A program made the position numbers and the translations under genes. Shown in pieces: positions 32,020 through 44,075 of a stretch of DNA of 64,000 nucleotides. This DNA is from Sweltsa coloradensis (taxonomy: Eukaryota > Arthropoda > Insecta > Plecoptera > Chloroperlidae), in NCBI GenBank assembly GCA_024449915.1, contig JAMZAV010006652.1, positions 1 through 64,000 of the forward strand, in the 5' to 3' direction. The notes beneath the pieces were generated by a model, which ran no database searches, had not been told where the DNA came from, and saw only the letters and a program-made list of their open reading frames with translations. Each line of letters opens with the position of its first letter. Within the stretch, counting starts at the first letter, position 1.

Positions 32020-32165
32020 TGTAAAATGGTGCATTTCACTTCAAAAGCAATACTTGCAAATAGATACTGCGATCTCGCAATCGATCACCAGTTGGCATTG
32101 CCATGTTTGCATTGCTGTATGAATATGTTCATAAGTCAGCCATTTTTATCGAGACATTGTAACAA
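32020..32165 (+). repeat. Repeat R3, copy 2
   Basis: Matches 30365-30530. Contiguous with R2 here, which suggests that R3 is part of the R2 element and that copy 1 is a separate end fragment. The sequence from 32166 to 32850 holds no recognised gene. Confidence 0.7.
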
Positions 32166-32859
32166 CTAACCTGGGAGCAAGAGTTGTTTTGGAGTTGACC
32201 AAATAGATCTACATGCAGGCGGGAAGGAAACGTAGGAATGTTTCCAAACCAGAGGATTAGAAGAGGAACTCGAACAAACGTTTGAGATTGGAAGGTAAAG
32301 CGTACATGGGTTATCAAAGACTGGCTGAGGGAAAGGTATTGTATGACGTTGAACGCCCTGAACGCAAACTGGGGTTGACTTACGCCTCGACAATGTGTGA
32401 CACTTGGTGACAGTAAAAATCAGGAAAGAGCTCCTTTGGAAATCTCGCAATTTACGTTTGCCTAGAACTCAAGTGCCAAAAAAGTCGTCTAAAAACGTGA
32501 AACAGCTCATTCCACAAAGACGAGACGAGACGACACGTTCCTTAAGCAGAAGGCAAATCCTCGAACACAAAAATTGAAAAACCTCCGCCACAACTGCAAC
32601 AAAAATTACAATATCATGAAGAATGAGTCAAAACTACGTTAAATCAATTAACGCATGGACTTCGGCTACTCAAAAAGTTTCTTAATTTTCAGTTTAGACT
32701 GTAGGATATTGTGAAGGTCACGAGGTGTTGTCTGCTTCAAACCTTTGATTTCAAGAATATTTGCATACTGAATATAATTTCATTTTTGTAATCAATTTTG
32801 TTCTACTTTATTCTATTTGCATAAAAATAACTCCAGTTCAAATAAACGTCAATATTAAG

Positions 32860-33018
32860 AGTAATAAACACTTAACACGAAGGAGGGCAGCTCTACTTAA
32901 AAAGGGCAAGGAAATCGCCACCGCTCGAAATGTTTGGACCAAGGATGGTCGTATGACCGTCCTCGGCCACAACAATCGAAGAATATTCATCAACTGCGAG
33001 CGCGACATGGTCGGCTAG
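32860..33018 (+). pseudogene. LINE ORF1 C-terminal fragment (FP-like)
   Basis: Contains HLTRRRAALLKKGKEIA, then VWTKDGRMTVLGHNNRRIFI and N. The LT..R..LL pattern followed by VWT.DG...V is that of the FP-like end of LINE ORF1. No ORF2 follows. It is distinct from the fragment at 6875. Confidence 0.45.
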
Positions 33019-33316
33019 AAGAATATGTGCCCCCTGTCCAACCATCCCAAGACGTCTAAAGATCCCCCAAGTTGACACATGTGAAAAATATTAGTACAGT
33101 AGGCCTATATGTATCATGGAAGTTGACCACGTAATTAAACTTGAAAGTTGTTCAATATATTGAACACAATTTTCTGACGTGAATATACCTTTAACGTTCT
33201 GATTTTTTTGGGTGTAGTGCCCACAATGTTCACCATTTGTATTTGATTATATCGACACTTACTATCACACCCCAATAATAAAATATAACTACCAAATAGA
33301 CTGAATTCATGACGCC

Positions 33317-33401
33317 GTCTCCAATGCTCATTTGGTAAGAGCATCCGCCCCGACCGCCCGGACAGCGGGATACCGGCCGGGGTTCTATTCCCAGTGGAGA
33401 C
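33317..33401 (+). tRNA. tRNA-like sequence with perfect acceptor stem, atypical middle
   Basis: GTCTCCA at the start pairs with TGGAGAC at the end over all seven positions. The D arm GCTC-ATTTGGTAA-GAGC is sound, and the B box reads GGTTCTATTCC. The stretch between the D and T arms is about 12 bases too long and does not form a normal anticodon arm. It is therefore either a tRNA-derived SINE head or a pseudogene with an insertion. A second B-box-like GGTTCGACTCC lies near 33595. Confidence 0.5.
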
Positions 33402-35454
33402 AATTTTAATGCAATATATTTAAGATATTTCGTATTGACAGTCGTGTAAATTAAACACAGAACGACTCCAAACTGGAACACTATTTTACTTTCCATTTTT
33501 AAATGGCCTTGCGCAATTGAGTCCGAGTACTTTGTGACGTGGATACTCAAGCTCGCGCAAAAAGAAAACGCGCGGATAGAACCGAATGATCCGGGTTCGA
33601 CTCCAAAACGAGTAATTTTTAAATTTAATTCTTTGTCTGTTATAATTTGACACGTATCATATACTAGGCTAACAAAGATTGCGTTCCGTTACATGCTATA
33701 AAGTAAATATGTTTTCACATCATGTGCGAGGCGTAATCCTAATATGAACTGATGACCATTGCAGGTCATACTATAATTTAGCATTTTCCATCGAATTCAT
33801 ATCGTATGCACGATTATGATTATGCTGTGTACGTTTCTTATTGGGCTCAGGTGAAAAATAAAATGGTTGATTCAAGCTTAACAGCTTACACAAATAACAT
33901 AATGTCTTACTGTTGCCGTGTTCATAGCAAACAGTAAACATGTATTATGCATTGAGTGGTGTTCTGCATTAGCTGAACAGTTTTACTCTGTGGCCAATGA
34001 AATTTTTATTTCGAACATAAATAACCATCCTGTCACTCAAAAAGTCGTATCGCCAGAGTGCGCCACTTGCTGGGGCTGAAAAGGCCTAAAATAGCGGCAA
34101 AACATGCATTCGTAGTTCAGTAGTTTAGCGGTAACTACTCACACGATTTTGGTAATTTTTTTTTATTTTGAAGATAAATGTTGAAATTAGGACTTGTGTG
34201 ATGTACATTTTCCATAAAAAGTTTTGTAATTTTTTTATAAAGCTCTAAAGTGAAGGTAAATTTTCAAAATATTGTCCAAGTTCGCAATTTTTTATAAGCC
34301 CATTTTATATACAATTTCGAAAATCGACATCACACAAGTTCTTGTAAATTTTATCGTGAAAAGATTAAAAAAAAATTTATGCCGATATGACAATTGTGGG
34401 CCGAGTTCCAACTGAAATGCGGGGACACTGCATCGCGCCGATATTATAGCTACTCCTGTGCAGCCTTAATTGTAATTATTACTTATTAATAATAAATTGC
34501 AACTTCATTGGCTGCATGTATAAAACAAGTATTATCTTTTTATTTCTTATACCTGTTGCACACTTTCTTGGACAGTAGTAAAATTAGATTTTTAAATCTC
34601 CCACCAAATGTGCTAATGCTCTAAGCCAATAAGATTTGAGTCAAGTTTACAGGGTTGCCAAGTCAAATCGTCAGGTTACACTTCAGGACGCTACAACTTC
34701 TAAATTAGTTCAGGAAGGTACGATTTTCTTGTTTCTATTCCATTCAGAATTAAATATTCTTTAAGAAAATCAGTTTTTAAAAACTTTTTATTCGCAAGAA
34801 GTTATTTAAAATAATAAATGAAGGTCGAAAAGTGTATGTATTTCCATGTCCCCATGCTATGGGATAGGGTGACCTTGAAACTTTAGTCCTGAATATCTCG
34901 TAAATTAGTTCAGGATGCCTGGTTTTTCTTTTTACATTATTGTGTAGCAGGTAATTATCTGTTAATATGCCAAATTTGAATTTTTTTTATCCACGTCGAG
35001 ATACGCTTGAGCTACCTTAATATGCCAATGGAGTGCACTTGTTGGAGTAACACGATAAATGCCAATTATATTATGAAAACCTTTAGATGTTGCATTATTT
35101 ATGCGAGCAAACGCGACTACGTATTTCACATAGTTGACTTTTTCTCTGTATTTTAAAGCATTTACAAATATCCCTTTTTCTTTGTCTGAAGGTGTCTGTA
35201 AATCGCCATTTTTCGACGACTGAGAGATAAGACAAGGGCTCAAGACGTAACTGTCAGAAAACAACTATGCAGTCATAACACAAGCTCAAACCAGCCTAAA
35301 CCCATGCTAATTTTTTTGGGGGTTAGTGAAATTGAAGTCTTCGCTTCGCTCATCCCGTTCATTCTTTGATGCATTAAACAAAATCATGGTAGCCTACAAT
35401 ACATTAATTGTAAATTTTCACAGCATATGTTATCTTATTGAATAATTTTTGCAG
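33402..35454. other. No gene recognised
   Basis: AT-rich. A frame on the minus strand (34962-35264) shows no family motif. Nothing supportable was seen. Confidence 0.4.
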
Positions 35455-35534
35455 GAGCTGCGAGCTGAGTTAGTGACAGCAAGAACTGAAATCGAATCGG
35501 AACGGACACAAAAAGAAACATACAAGAGAAGTTG
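35455..35534 (+). CDS. Orphan coiled-coil exon, 80 bp
   Basis: TTTTTGCAG acceptor, 80 open bases, then a GTTG|GTAAGG donor. It encodes ELRAELVTARTEIESERTQK, then ETYKRSW, a charged heptad-like helix. The splice signals are strong on both sides. It is probably an exon of a host gene or of a large transposon gene whose other exons are outside recognition. A truncated LINE lies directly downstream. Confidence 0.4.
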
Positions 35535-35559
35535 GTAAGGATAGACCTACATCTTGCTT

Positions 35560-36951
35560 TTTAGACAAAGTCTGATTGCATGAACAAAAATGTGCAAGTT
35601 GATGCAGTCTACACTGATTTTAGTAAAGCTTTTTGACACTGTAGACCATCGGCTTCTTGCGCATAAACTAGAAAGCTTTGGTATATGTGAAAGATAATAG
35701 AACTTCTACGAGACTATCTTACTGGTAGAACACAATCGGTTGGTATTGATGCAAGTTAATCTTCATTCATTACAGTCACGTCTGGAGTACCACAGGGGTC
35801 GATTCTTGGACCTCTTCTATTTACTCTCTTTGTAAATGACCTTCCATCGCAAATTAAGAGTGCAAAATGTCTGTTGTATGCATATGATCTGAAACTATAC
35901 CTTCCTGTCAGGGATCAAATGGACTACTTCAGACTTCAACTTGATCTTGATTCGCTGTCAGAATGGTGTCGGACATGGTTATTGAATCTTAATGTGTCAA
36001 AGTGCTTCACTATATCTTTTACAAACAAGAAGAAACAGCTACATTTTAACTACTGTGTAAATAGTTCAGTCCTTCAGCGTGTTACTGAAATAAGAGATCT
36101 TGGAATAGTTTTTTTCGTCAAATTTGTCGTTTAATCAGCATGTTTCAAAAAAGAGTTCCTAAAGCGCATAAAATGTTAGGATTTATAAATCGGAACTGTG
36201 TTGACACATTCAGTGAACGAACATTACGCCGCCTTTACATAACTCTAGTGAGGCCTCAAGTTGAATATGCAACTCAAATTTGGAATCCAAACCATGTCAC
36301 AAAAATCTCTGTTATAGAGAGAGTGCAACAACGATATTTCAAACATTTGTGCTTCAAGGCTAATAAGGAATACCATAGAGTAAATTATCTAGGTATGTGT
36401 TCTGACAACAATCTAAGTACCCTTGAAAATCGGAGGAAATTTATGGACATTATTCTGCTCTTCAAAGTTGCTAATAACCTGCTTGACACTCCTCTAATTA
36501 AGTCATTAAACTACCATGTGCCACCAAGGAACACTCGAATTCATAAACTGTTTCATCTTCCCTCCAGCCGCATTGATGTGCACAAGTATTCGTGTTTAAT
36601 AAGGTTGCAGGCTACGTACAACAATCTTTTATCATTGAATGGGTCTAATTTAGATTTGCACAATAGTAACATCCATCACTTTCGAAAACAACTAAAAGAA
36701 ATATTATCGGCTTTCACATACAATTCATATTTCCACTTTACACACTCACACAATCATTCACTCAATCATACATACAACGCAATACGCATACATACATACA
36801 TTCATCATCTCACACTCACATACATTCATGTTTATATAATTTTTAGTCATTTTTATGTAACTAATTTTACATTGTATTGTTGCAATTTGTATGTTATAGT
36901 TTGGTAAATTACACTTGTGGGACATCTGTCCTGTTGTAATGTGGCCACAAA

Positions 36952-36994
<43 letters not shown>

Positions 36995-36995
36995 A
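35560..36995 (+). pseudogene. LINE reverse transcriptase fragment, 5'-truncated, (ATAA)n tail
   Basis: Starts in the RT palm (VDAVYTDFSKAF, then a frame change to DTVDHRLL), continues SGVPQGSILGPLLF near 35783 and the catalytic box near 35874, which reads YAYDLKL instead of YADDLKL. After a frame change near 36130 it runs open to 36907 through the thumb (MLGFINRNCVD, LVRPQVEYATQIWNP). It ends in a long (ATAA)n tract at 36950-36995. The mutated catalytic Asp and the frame changes show it is dead. Confidence 0.8.
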
Positions 36996-37279
36996 AGAAA
37001 AAAAATACTATCTATAATGCTGTAAAGTAATTAACAAATTATTTGTTTTAAATTGAACATCTACTGATTAGGCCTAAATGAAAAGACTACTCATAATTAA
37101 TCTCAAATTACATGCATTATCAATTATCATGAACACGCCCTGGAAAATGTTGAAAGAGGATGACTTTATGGACTTGGTTTAGTGTTATCGATACGACGTT
37201 ACGTGTAAGAAACTCTGGGGGCCTGGAAAAAACACCAATGTTTCTGTTCGATGTTGATTGTTACAATCCCACCGACAGT

Positions 37280-37355
37280 GTTGGTTCCAGCGTTAAGCGC
37301 GAGACTCTGATTCACAGGTCCCTGGTTCAGTTCCCGTCGAGACCGGCAATCCTGA
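37280..37355 (+). tRNA. Possible tRNA-derived SINE head
   Basis: A B-box-like GGTTCAGTTCC near 37323 follows a GGTTCCAGCGTTAAGCGCGA stretch. The cloverleaf is poor. Low confidence. Confidence 0.25.
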
Positions 37356-38700
37356 CTGATGGTTTTTCCCGTGGTTGTCTTCAGTCGCTAATGCGAATGC
37401 AAGGGATTGAGTACTCTTAATCAGCCCTCGGACATCCCTTCACTACTGTCATATCCACAACATACCTAGTTAAGACACCTGAAGGGGGGCATGAATTGCA
37501 CCTGGGCAGGCTTCCCACAAAAATTATTTAATTATGTTACAATGCGGTCAAATAACAGTCTCCAAATAACCTTGAAGCGTAATATGCCATCTCTGTCTAC
37601 TAGCGGCGTAGCTGAGCATTTCCTGTCACCAACACTACACACTACTCCGCGCACTGCTTATATTAGGCCTTACTTTGAAACAATGATTGTTTGTTCCATG
37701 TTTATAACACAGCACATGAGCGTAGGGCTTACAGTATTATAAGACTAAGATGTAAGTGATTACATACCTTCAAATCATGTAGACGTAGTGCAGGTATATC
37801 ACATAACTAAAGCTGGTTTTTATAACAAGATCCACTGTCAGCAATGAACCCTTCCATAAAAAAAACACTGCTAATGGCAATGATTATTTACGTTTACGAC
37901 TGATTAGAGTGGACCGCGGAGGGAGGCTAGGCGACCAAGGCCGAGAGCCAATCAGCGCCGCGGGTTGATGCTGGCGGCACCCGCAGGGGATTAGCGCGAC
38001 AGAAATCTAGTTGCGCATTGTCTCAGTAAACAATTAAAAACCGTCGATTGGTATGTTGAAACTGGGCCCGATTTGGCAAGCGTGTTCTACATAGACATAG
38101 ACAGATTTTGGTAAAATATTACTATCCCAAATCTTTCCAATCAGGAGATATATTGATGTACAAATTTGGGTACAAAAATTACGCAACAAAAATTGAGATA
38201 AAAGTGGCACTAAAGCCCTAGAAACTACACGTAGGCCAAAAGTAGGTTACACTTATTAAACCTAGATATCTATTACGATTTGTGAATTTTTTTCAAATTT
38301 TTCGCATGTTTATTTTACGAGCAATTGAATATTTTAATAAGTGGTACCAGATTTGGGTTTTTTGGTACTTCTACTCAAAGTAGACTTTGCCAACATTGAT
38401 AGGTAGATGAAGAAGTATTGCCTTAAGATAAAAAACCATGTTGGCAGCTTCTACCCCAAAAATGTTGTACGATTGACTTCTAGAAGGCTTTTGGATATAA
38501 TTGCCCTCTCTATACGGACTATGAGTGAAAGCTCCGGCGGCACAGAATTCTAAGTGCTAATATCACTGCCTACCACGTCAGCAATAATCTTTACTATTAA
38601 ATACGTGTCTTTTAGTGGAGTTGCCGGAACACCCTGTGTACCACAATATTATAATTTCTAGAATATTGCTAGAGTTTGTTGACTTGGGATTCAAGACGTA
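37356..38700. other. No gene recognised; short GC-rich patch
   Basis: Around 37910-38000 a GC-rich patch contains GAGCCAATCAGCGCC, a CCAAT-type box. This could be a promoter fragment, but no transcript is apparent. Confidence 0.3.
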
Positions 38701-38747
38701 TATTTTTGTCTTTTGTTCTTTATTGTCTTTCTGACACGAATTAACCC

Positions 38748-40110
38748 TCAGCTAAGAGTGTATATTTTCTCAGACAGACGTTGATTACCATTTATCGACT
38801 CACCAAGCATAAAATCTTGTTTTTTACAGAATTTGCTGATTTCAGTCAATGGCGCAATCAACATTTTCACTGCCGAGGCCCAAAGTCTGGAATCCCGAGG
38901 CATCTTAGATAACATCGAAGTCCGCGAAAACGAACTCTCTGTACCTTTGTCTACACTCGGATTGTCTTGATCACCGTCTTCCTTTAATTTGTAACTTCTT
39001 GTTTTTGTTTTAACTTTAGACATTTCAGAGAAAAAAACATTGCTTGTGACGATAATTGGCCAAAACGATTAGCCTGTTGGAAGATAAGATAACATTTCTC
39101 CAGAACAAGGTAGAAGATCTTGAATTGGCTTTAACAATTGGATTAACTATTACTTAATGTAAAATATTAAATAATTAAAACCAATCACCAAATGTAATCA
39201 AAACAAGTACTACAAATGGGCCTAAAGAAAATCCAGCTGTATTCTCCAGGTCGTTTGTTAACAGTAACCGGTATAAGAAGAGGCCTTTGCAAGATGATAG
39301 CAACACGATCAAACGGACTTTAATTTCTTCAATTGGCATTACTGACAGGACTCGAATAGTGTTTTCCCAATGCATTGAAATAACTACCAGTGGAAACAAT
39401 TGACAATAGAAGGACAATCCAGAAATCAATTCCTTTAACATGTTTTCAATCAAAGAAGAATTGCCAGACTTTTGACCCAACATCGTTGAAAACCAACTAT
39501 GTTGAAAATTCTTTTACGAGAAAGTATTTGGCGTCAAGGTCTCTATTGCATTGAAAAAGTGTCCACATTGAAAATTCTTACGGTTAATGTAACAAATTCT
39601 AGCCTGAGTGATACAAAACACATAAACGACAATGAATCTCATAGTACTATGGAAACTTAAATTGAAGAAGATAACATTCAAAATATTGATTCGAGTGTTG
39701 TCGAAATGTCTGTTGAAAAGCCTGCCGATAATCAATCTCAGGTGGTAACTGAAATAGAAAAAGAGGAAATTGAGAAAAAAACAATCAAAAGTAACGATAG
39801 ACAGCCAGGGATTGTTACAGGTATACACGTAGAAGTACCCAACCGGGATGAATTGAAATCAAATAAATTCAAGCGTGTTAACAAACCAAACCAAAATCGA
39901 AATTCTGCAATCGGCAATACAATTAGTTGTACAAGTAGGCCTAAGGAATAGCAGCTGGATACCTTTCAGTGGATCAACTACGAGAACTTATGGTTGAAGA
40001 AGGGCTTGGTAGAAAGCTAAGAATGGTATTGTCTCCGCAAGAAATAAGAGGTATTCTTGCTGACCTCTTTAGGAAAAAAGTCAGGTTCAACGCTAAAAAC
40101 AACTAGGCCT
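38748..40110 (+). pseudogene. Decayed coding region of unknown family
   Basis: Plus-strand pieces in changing frames look coding: LISVNGAINIFTAEAQSLES near 38835, the lysine- and glutamate-rich frame 39706-39951 (VVTEIEKEEIEKKTI), and QLRELMVEEGLGRKLRMVLS near 39980 followed by PQEIRGIL. Coiled-coil stretches and a basic end would suit a LINE ORF1 or other nucleic-acid-binding protein. I do not recognise the family. Confidence 0.3.
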
Positions 40111-40377
40111 AATTGAAGCACTGTCAGTGTTCGGTTTGAATTCATCCCGGTTCGCACAACATTAAACACCACCAACATAACTACCTTCTATTTAAATTTT
40201 GACAAGGTTGTCTTGGTAATACCTCAATACTTTTCATACTGGAACCACTGATAAATAATGCACATGCATAAATGTTTATAGTCCCTACATAACTTGATCT
40301 TTTTTCTGGCAGAAATAGACTACCACGTTTTATCAAAAAGGCTAATGTTTTGCACAGAAGAATTACATATCTAGAAT

Positions 40378-40640
40378 TGGATTGAATATTGCTTACGTCT
40401 CATATTTATGCAACTGGCTAATCGAGACGAAGGGAGGGACGTAAGGGATGACGCGGGGGGACAAGGAGTGGACAGGCCTGTGCTGGTCAGAACCAGCAAC
40501 AAGTGTATGGCGAGGGCAGGGGTTCCCCCACGTCGTGGACGTATCCGTCTGTGACATCATCCGTCCGTGTTGTCATTGTCGTCGCCGTCGGGGAGGTAGT
40601 CAAAGGAAGGGGAAAGTTCCCCGACGACGACCCAGAGAAG
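40378..40640 (-). repeat. Retroposon SR1, copy K, truncated
   Basis: Begins GGATTGAATATTGCTTACGT and ends CCCCGACGACGACCCAGAG. Confidence 0.82.
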
Positions 40641-41034
40641 ATCGATAGGTAAGCTCTATATAAATGTTTGTTTGCCTATGCCTGCATTTACATATTATGT
40701 AATCATGCTTTCAAGCGCCTGGTAAAAATAAGGCTCATTGACCTTTAAATCCATACCCTCAAATATCTCATCAATCACTTTCTTTAACCTAGCATACAAA
40801 ATAGGTGTCATCTGTGTTGCATTCGGTCAATACATAATTCTTTACAGCACTAAAGGCACTAGTATGTAGTTTTGAAAGAAAGAAATATTTTTTAGTACGT
40901 TATCAAGGGAGTGCGAACCTGATTATTAGTTTCAGTTTTATTCAACAAAAAGGCTAATTCGAGCAGTTGTGAGGGGACAGATTATTTAACAATAACAACA
41001 ATGTATCAATGAAAGCCCGAGGGAAGTGGCAAGA

Positions 41035-41840
41035 AAACTCAGCACAAAAACAGGGCGACCTTTTGTGTTTCAAGGCTCTCATCCCACATTGAACAGAACC
41101 TAACACGTTCCGAACATTCCCCTCAGGCTGTAAGGACACAACAGATGGAGTTAACAACAATGTCGAGTGCATCCCTAACAAGCAGGGCAGAATGTAGAGA
41201 GAACCTTCCAATCTGACACCAATCTGACATCACTGACCAAACAAAAATCCCACAGGCTGTATGGACGGAACAAACGGGGCGCAATACCGAGATAACAAGC
41301 ACTTGACTGACGAGCAAAACAGAAAAGAGATTCTCGTAACGGTAACACACACAAAACAAAACGCATTCAGTAGTAACAGAAGCCAACTCCTTGTACTGTG
41401 GAGACCGAACAAGAACAGAACGAAGACAGAACACGTCCGCCTCCGACAAGGACAACTGACAGACTGCGAGACTGACGCTGCGCTGTGTACTGTAGCCTGT
41501 GTAGATGGCAGTCAAAAGGTGCGGGGCGGCGAGGTCATATCGATGTTGCACGTCAAGTGCTTTGAAATTATTCAAAATCGTATGCTGACACTAGCACATG
41601 ATCTACAAGATGTATAAAAATTGGTTGCGGTCGATATTAAAAAGTGTATTGAGGTTCATCGCGACGATCTATATTTTCGCAGATTTACAATATCTATGGA
41701 TCCTACTGTCATTACAGACCAACTGTAACACAGAGCATTTCACCTCACTCACAGGTAGATACTAGTAGATTGTAGCATGTTAGAATTTATTAACCTATCG
41801 AGTTCCATCGACAGTGACCAGAAGAGGTTGATAGATTCAA
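41035..41840 (+). repeat. Dispersed repeat R2, longest uninterrupted copy
   Basis: Contains all landmarks in order, from GCACAAAAACAGGGCGACC through TGTGGAGACCGAACAAGAAC and GGTGCGGGGCGGCGAGGTCA to AGGTTGATAGATTCAAGAC. It is followed closely by an I-like LINE 3' end. No conserved frame. Confidence 0.7.
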
Positions 41841-41871
41841 GACATCAGAATTTTCCTCGTTTCTTCTTTTA

Positions 41872-42360
41872 GTTAGTTAGTTATTAGGGTTTAAGGGCAC
41901 ACAACACTAAGGTTATCATTGCCCGTATTCTCTTATATAATGGCATGTTATTTTTAAATCCTATTGTACAGCTGTGTTGATTTCAGGTATTTAAAAACAT
42001 TGGTTATGTTCTCAGATTCATCAGATAAAATTTATTTTAAATTAGGTTTTAATTTAAAATCATTCCTCTCGTCCATGTGTTGAGGACATTCTACTAAAAT
42101 GTGCTAAACAGTTAAAATCTCACCACACTGCTCACAGGGTGGTGGGTCTTCACTTTTAAAAGGTATCCTTGAGTGAGATGTGTGTGTCCAATGCGTAGAC
42201 GGTCAGAACAACCTCTTCGCGTCGAGAAGAGCGCCTTGAAGAGATCCAAGGTGTTACATCACCTTTTATTTCGCGAAGCTTATTTTTGCATGATATGCCA
42301 TTCTTTGCACCACTTTTCTTAAAGTTTAAGTTTAAATAATGCTTTAACCGATAACCGTTA
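41872..42360 (-). pseudogene. I-like LINE 3' end, copy 3, (TAAC)n tail
   Basis: The plus-strand left edge TTAGTTAGTTAGTTATTAGGG is a (TAAC)n tail on the minus strand. The hairpin region near 41890-41925 and the Cys/His polyprotein end (42180-42120) match copies 1 and 2. Only the last 490 bases remain. Confidence 0.7.
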
Positions 42361-43237
42361 ACGTTAACCGTGCTCAATGTTCACCTTTGATGAAAGTAGG
42401 TATTGCGTGTCTCGTGTCATTGATCGGGTACATCATTATTTGTGTTATTGGTATGTTTATTATCATGTTCATGTGTTATACTTATATCATTAGTTCATCA
42501 CTATGTTGTTTATTTTTCCCTTTTCTTGTAAGGCGCGAAGTGCCCTATTGCGATTTTTCATTTGTATTTTGCTTTATGTATAAAGATTGTTCATACCTTA
42601 AATGCATTAATTATTATATATTATAAAATATTATAAATTTGCGAAAATTGGTGTTTTGGGAAATTTCTAAAATCGGCTATAAACGTCTTATTCTTTGGTC
42701 CACTTAGAATACTAGAGCATCGTACCAATCTAAAATTCCCCTTATAACATCGTGTCTTGAAACTGTTCCAAAATATACCCCCAAACACGCAAAAATATGC
42801 ATTCCAAAATCACACACCATCTTGGTAATTAGCATATTTTGACCAAACTATTTACCCGAATTACAAAACAAAATATAGAGAATTTACAGAAAAGGCTGTA
42901 GAGTACGTCAATATTGGCCAATATTTTTTGGATCAAAATCCTCCAAGTCACGGGGCATAAAGATCGTGCCCATGTTATTTCTTATGGGAGATTTTTGCCG
43001 ATGGGACCTAGCTCGAAAAATGTCATGTTTGACAATTTTTTGGGAGGTCATGGTGGCCCCAATAATTTTTCTGTTAGTTGCTAAATTCATTACTAGTTAG
43101 CCTGAATGAAATATATTTTTTTGAGTTTAGCGGTTAAATACCTCTTTAACCTGTTTTGATTGTACAAAGTATCATTCACAAAATGTTAGGTTCTGTTCAG
43201 TGAGGCGTGCCTACACAAATAAAATAAAATAAAATAA
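42361..43237. other. No gene recognised
   Basis: AT-rich. A hydrophobic frame at 42387-42626 is probably chance. A short (AAATA)n run occurs at 43218. Confidence 0.4.
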
Positions 43238-44075
43238 AGCTAAACAATAATGCATCTTAAAAACGTTATAAGGCGTCGCGACGCCCCCGACGCCCTCTGA
43301 AGCGTACCAGGAACTGCAAGGTGAGTTCAAAAACTATGTATGCTATTTCTTAATAGGATACAGTCTACCGTAATACTCTATCACGAAGGCACACGAGCTA
43401 AACAATAATGCATCTTTTATCAACGTTAAAGGGCGTCGCGACGCCCCTGACGCCCTCTGAAGCCTACCAGGACCTGCAAGGAAGGTTCTAAAAACTTCTT
43501 TGCTATTACCTTAATAGAATACAGTTTACCGCAATACTCTATCACAAAAGGCACATAAGATAAAAAATAATCCCTCTTTAAAAAAGCGTTATAGGGCGTC
43601 GCGACGCCTCCGACGCCCTCTAAAGCCTACCAGGACCTGCAAGGTAGGTGCTAAAAACGTGTATGCTATTTCTCAATATAATACAATTTACCGCAATACT
43701 CTAGCACAAAAGGTACACGAGATAAAAATTCATCCCTCTTTTCAAAAAAACCGTTTTAGGGCGTCACGACACCCCGACGCCCTCTGAAGCGTGCCAGGAC
43801 CTGCAAGGTTGAGGCAAATACCTTGTATGCTATTAATTAATAGAATACAGTTTACCGCAATACTCTATCACGAAAGGCACATGAGATAAAAAATCATCCC
43901 TCTTAAAAAAACGTGTAAGAACGTCGCGACGCCCCGACGCCCTCTGCAGCATAGCATGACCTGCAAGGAAAGTGCAAAAAACTTGTATCCCACTACCTAA
44001 TAGAATACAACGTACCGCAAAACTCTTCCACGAAAGATGCACGGGAAACGAAATCATACCTCTTGCTCCTCTACT
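43238..44075. repeat. Tandem array, five units of about 160 bp with CG palindrome
   Basis: Each unit has GGCGTCGCGACGCC (43272, 43432, 43595, altered at 43760, and 43920), then GACGCCCTCTGAAGC, AGGACCTGCAAGG and TACCGCAATACTCTATCAC. Spacings are 160, 163, 165 and 160. The fourth palindrome has lost symmetry by substitutions and the fifth has one change. Coding is unlikely. The array sits about 1 kb upstream of the gene at 45.1 kb. Confidence 0.9.

Noticed and set aside
36720..36907. Thr/His-rich C-terminal tail of the LINE frame as a real domain
   Set aside because: It is the translation of a CATA/CACT-type simple repeat before the (ATAA)n tail.
42387..42626. Hydrophobic 79-residue frame that looks like a membrane protein
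   Set aside because: AT-rich sequence gives I/F/Y/L-rich chance frames. There are no splice sites, no homology and no neighbouring gene.
43238..44075. Regularly spaced palindromes considered as a CRISPR array
   Set aside because: Unit length is about 160 bp with the whole unit repeated, there are no variable spacers, and the context is eukaryotic. It is a tandem repeat.
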